Source: UMGS1322 sp900550765 (GTDB lineage Bacteria > Bacillota > Clostridia > Christensenellales > QALW01). From it: DNA of 64,000 nucleotides. Location of the stretch: NCBI GenBank assembly GCA_958448705.1, contig CAUDEY010000009.1, positions 1 to 64,000 on the forward strand, given 5' to 3'. The notes below the pieces were generated by a model, which saw only the letters and a program-made list of their open reading frames with translations, was not told the origin of the DNA and ran no database searches. Position 1 is the first letter of the stretch. Every line of letters begins with the position of its first letter. Of the stretch, positions 61,058 to 64,000 are shown piece by piece. The translations under genes were made by a program, and so were the position numbers.

Positions 61058-63781
61058 ATGCTTCAAATAAAAGAGGTTTCAAAGGAGTATATTACGGGGG
61101 AACTACACCAATCCGCATTGGATAGAGTTTCCCTGAATCTCCGAGACAATGAGTTTGTTGCAATTCTCGGCCCCAGTGGGTCGGGTAAAACTACGCTGCT
61201 CAACATCATCGGTGGTCTTGACCGCTATGACAGCGGCGATTTGATTATCAATGGTATTTCTACTAAGAAATACAAAGATCGAGACTGGGATTCCTATCGG
61301 AACCACACCATCGGTTTTGTTTTCCAAAGCTATAATCTGATTCCACATCAGTCCATTCTTGCCAATGTGGAGCTTGCTCTGACGATTTCGGGTATTTCCC
61401 GCAAAGAACGCAGAAATAGAGCAAAAAAAGCCTTGGAAGAAGTCGGGCTCGGCGATCAGCTGCACAAGAAGCCCAATCAGATGTCCGGCGGTCAGATGCA
61501 GCGTGTGGCTATCGCCCGCGCTCTAGTCAACAACCCGGACATTCTGCTTGCCGATGAGCCGACCGGCGCTCTGGACACGGAAACCAGCGTCCAGGTCATG
61601 GAGCTATTAAAAGAGGTTGCGAAAGACCGCCTTGTGGTTATGGTTACGCATAATCCAGAGCTTGCAGAAGAATATGCAACCCGAATTGTGAAACTGCGGG
61701 ACGGGCACATCACGGATGATTCCATGCCTTTTGAGCCGGAACCCAGTGCTTTGAAAGAGCCGGAACACAAGAACATGGGAAAAGCCTCCATGTCCTTTGG
61801 AACCGCTCTATCTCTCAGTTTCAGCAACCTAAGGACAAAGAAAGCCCGGACTCTTTTGACTTCCTTTGCCGGTTCCATCGGTATTATCGGCATTGCGTTG
61901 ATTTTGGCTCTATCTAACGGAGTCAATACCTATATTGCCGATATTCAAAGGGATACCATGACCTCTTATCCGATTTCTATCGAAGCGCAGACGATAGACC
62001 TTTCCAATATGCTTGAGACAGGCGGCCCCCAGGGCGGCGGCCAGGAAGAAATCGAACACGAACTGGATGGCATCTATTCCAATGGCAGCAGCCTTGAAAT
62101 GGCCTCCAGTATGACAACAAGCATTACTGAGAACAATCTGACCGAATTTAAAAAGTATCTGGACGATCCCGACAGCGAAATCAATCAATACATCGGTGAA
62201 AATGGCGTGGTCTATTCCTACGATACAAAATTTGGTGTTTATACCCACGATCCTGACGGTACTTTTGTAAACACAGATGGCAGCACTCTGGAAGATGAAA
62301 GTGAAAATGCCGGAATGTCTGGCGGTATGGGTGGAATGAGTATGATGGGTATGGGTTCTTCCAGTAATTTCGAGGAACTGATGCCCGGACAAGACGGCAC
62401 CCTGATCAGCGCCGCCGTTACCGACAGCTACGAAGTCGTTTACGGTTCATGGCCTACCGCTTATGACGAAGTAATCCTTGTGCTTGATGAAAACCACGAA
62501 ATTTCCACCACAACCCTTTATCAGTTGGGGATTCTTCCGACTGCCGAATATCAAGAGTTAATGGAACAAATCGACAATGGCGAAGAGATCACTGTTGAAA
62601 CGGAATATTATAGCTACGAAGATATTTGCAGTCAAGAGCTCTACATGATTCCTGCCTGTGATACTTATATTGAGAATGAGGATGGTACTTTCACCTATGT
62701 CGGTGACGATGCCGCTGAAATGGAATCTTTAATGGAGAGTGCTGTTCAGCTTAAAATCGTCGGTGTTGTTCGTCCCGCAGAGGATGCGACCAATGCTTCC
62801 ATCAGCAGTGCAATCGGTTACACAAAAGCACTTACCGATTATATTATCGAGCATACTGATGAAAGTGCTGTTGTAAATGCACAGAGGGAAAGCGAAACCA
62901 TCAATGTTTTAAACGGTCTTTCTTTCGCTCCCGAAGATGATGCCGCCAAGATTGCCGATACAAGAACATATTTTGCTTCTCTCGGCATTACAGATAAGGC
63001 AAATATGTATAGAAATATGATGCAGTCGGCGGGTTCCTCTGATCCTCAAATGATGGAACAGATGGATGCTATGGATGAGTCACAGATGGCGGCTGCATTA
63101 GATGCTTATTTGGAAACTGCTGAAGATGATGTACTGCTCACCATTTACGACACCTACATTTCCACCGGCACTTACGATGAAAATATGGAGTCCTTCGGCG
63201 TGGTAAGTCTTGATGCTCCTGCATCCATCAGCATTTATGCAGACAGCTTTGAAGCAAAAGATTCCATTTCCGCCTGTATTGAAGATTACAACAGCACCGC
63301 AGCGGAAGAAGATCAGATTAGCTACACAGATTATGTAGGTCTGCTGATGTCATCTGTGACTACCATCGTAAATGTGATTTCCTATGTGCTTATTGCCTTT
63401 GTAGCTGTCTCTCTCGTAGTATCCTCCATTATGATTGGGATTATCACCTATATTTCCGTGCTGGAGCGCACGAAGGAAATCGGTATCCTCCGGGCGATTG
63501 GCGCCTCCAAGCGCAATATTTCGCAGGTCTTTAATGCGGAAACCTTTATTGTTGGTCTGTGCGCCGGATTGATCGGTATTGGCTTAACGCTGCTTCTGCT
63601 GATCCCTGGCAACGCACTGATCCACGCCATTGCGGGGACTACCAGTGTAAACGCTGCTCTGCCGTGGACGAGCGCCGTATTCCTGATTGTGCTAAGCGTG
63701 GTTCTGACCTTGATCGGTGGACTGATCCCCTCCAGGAAAGCTGCGAAAAAAGACCCTGTTACCGCTTTGCGCACCGAATAA
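61058..63781 (+). CDS. Fused ABC transporter: ATPase plus FtsX/MacB-like permease
   Basis: A 907-residue protein. The ATPase (~1-225) has Walker A GPSGSGKTTLL (~38), Q-loop FQSYNLIP, signature MSGGQMQR (~145), Walker B LLADEPTGALD and H-loop VTHN. One membrane helix (~265-285), a ~470-residue outside domain rich in Asp/Glu/Ser/Met, then three helices in the FtsX domain (~765-900; VISYVLIAFVAVSLVVSSIMIGIITYISVLERTKEIGILRAIGASKRNI). This layout fits MacB/BceAB-type systems that handle peptides or lantibiotics at the envelope rather than importers. GCAAAGGAGTGAACCCAC precedes ATG 61058. Confidence 0.9.
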   Translation: MLQIKEVSKEYITGELHQSALDRVSLNLRDNEFVAILGPSGSGKTTLLNIIGGLDRYDSGDLIINGISTKKYKDRDWDSYRNHTIGFVFQSYNLIPHQSILANVELALTISGISRKERRNRAKKALEEVGLGDQLHKKPNQMSGGQMQRVAIARALVNNPDILLADEPTGALDTETSVQVMELLKEVAKDRLVVMVTHNPELAEEYATRIVKLRDGHITDDSMPFEPEPSALKEPEHKNMGKASMSFGTALSLSFSNLRTKKARTLLTSFAGSIGIIGIALILALSNGVNTYIADIQRDTMTSYPISIEAQTIDLSNMLETGGPQGGGQEEIEHELDGIYSNGSSLEMASSMTTSITENNLTEFKKYLDDPDSEINQYIGENGVVYSYDTKFGVYTHDPDGTFVNTDGSTLEDESENAGMSGGMGGMSMMGMGSSSNFEELMPGQDGTLISAAVTDSYEVVYGSWPTAYDEVILVLDENHEISTTTLYQLGILPTAEYQELMEQIDNGEEITVETEYYSYEDICSQELYMIPACDTYIENEDGTFTYVGDDAAEMESLMESAVQLKIVGVVRPAEDATNASISSAIGYTKALTDYIIEHTDESAVVNAQRESETINVLNGLSFAPEDDAAKIADTRTYFASLGITDKANMYRNMMQSAGSSDPQMMEQMDAMDESQMAAALDAYLETAEDDVLLTIYDTYISTGTYDENMESFGVVSLDAPASISIYADSFEAKDSISACIEDYNSTAAEEDQISYTDYVGLLMSSVTTIVNVISYVLIAFVAVSLVVSSIMIGIITYISVLERTKEIGILRAIGASKRNISQVFNAETFIVGLCAGLIGIGLTLLLLIPGNALIHAIAGTTSVNAALPWTSAVFLIVLSVVLTLIGGLIPSRKAAKKDPVTALRTE

Positions 63782-63838
63782 TCCAAAGCAGCCCCGGCCA
63801 TATTGCTGTCGGGGCTGCTCCATTCAGGGAGAATGACT

Positions 63839-64000
63839 ATGATAAAACTATTTCAAAGAATGACAAAAAGAGAATATGCCATGGTTCTGTGCAGCTTAGT
63901 ATTCATTGTTGCACAGGTGTGGCTGGATCTGAAAATGCCGGATTATATGTCTACCATCACCACCCTGGTCGAGACGCCCGGCTCGGAAATTAGTGAGATC
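63839..64000 (+). CDS. Start of an ABC exporter subunit (cut by window end)
   Basis: The first 54 codons (MIKLFQRMTKREYAMVLCSL...) show an N-terminal basic segment, a membrane helix (~14-32) and LDLKMPDYMSTITTLVETPGSEISEI, typical of the first helices of heterodimeric ABC exporters of the MdlB/LmrA class. Start at 63839 follows GGGAGA by six bases. It continues the acquired module to the right of the window, after a GC-rich hairpin at 63788-63818. Confidence 0.7.
   Translation, partial: MIKLFQRMTKREYAMVLCSLVFIVAQVWLDLKMPDYMSTITTLVETPGSEISEI

Overview
The window reads like a chromosomal segment of a gut-type Clostridia (Bacillota) of roughly balanced GC. Support comes from the Gram-positive gene set (LCP wall-polymer transferase, FloA/NfeD, a lone Soj-like ParA, an IscR-like Rrf2 regulator with a compact IscS/IscU pair, many AraC regulators), near-consensus sigma-A promoters with 17-bp spacers, strong GGAGG ribosome binding sites, and several TTG starts. 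Genus cannot be fixed from sequence alone. No phage genes, CRISPR array or rRNA were seen.

Layout. 1-5.2 kb: a decayed stretch with tRNA-like debris and a duplicated terminator, an AraC/GyrI-type regulator, a nucleoside hydrolase, a small membrane protein and pnuC behind an attenuator-like leader. 5.4-10.3 kb: a glycan island (sugar isomerase, cytoplasmic GH99/WbsX-like enzyme, divergent AraC regulator), then a tandem ~181-bp repeat array that ends in a broken AEC transporter gene. 10.4-14.9 kb: a sulfur and Fe-S operon (short leader ORF, MetY, CysK, IscS, IscU, Rrf2) from a consensus promoter crossed by a repeated heptamer. 14.6-18.5 kb: two paralogous membrane-anchored small proteins, a GH109-like enzyme and its divergent AraC regulator. 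18.5-23.7 kb: LCP protein, ParA, SPOR-like protein, TypA. 23.7-30.5 kb: a housekeeping run (AI-2E-type permease, aminotransferase, DRE-TIM condensing enzyme, small P-loop protein, ThrC, TrpS).

31-45.4 kb: secreted sialate O-acetylesterase-like lipoprotein; an aminotransferase / orphan response regulator / HD-protein operon; ECF sigma with a probable anti-sigma; GH42 beta-galactosidase; an SH3b / lipoprotein / NfeD / FloA / proline-rich cluster; MutY. 45.8-58 kb: a cell-anchored carbohydrate-binding enzyme overlapping its cytoplasmic twin, MATE pump, YigZ, TyrS, a second repeat array, a PHP phosphoesterase and a divergent 1065-residue GH106-like enzyme. 58.2-64 kb: a probable acquired module: a nitroreductase gene cut to its first ~19 codons beside palindromes, then a two-component system, a small alarmone synthetase, a fused ATPase-FtsX ABC transporter and the start of another ABC exporter.

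How it works together. The carbohydrate genes (GH99-like x3, GH109, GH42, GH106, esterase, isomerase) mostly lack signal peptides and no sugar transporter is encoded here, so the cell probably imports complex oligosaccharides through transporters elsewhere and trims them inside. Two AraC regulators sit divergently beside their targets. The most system-like regions are the TCS-alarmone synthetase-ABC module at the right end, the anchored/cytoplasmic enzyme pair at 45.8-49.3 kb, and the cysteine/Fe-S operon with its leader ORF.
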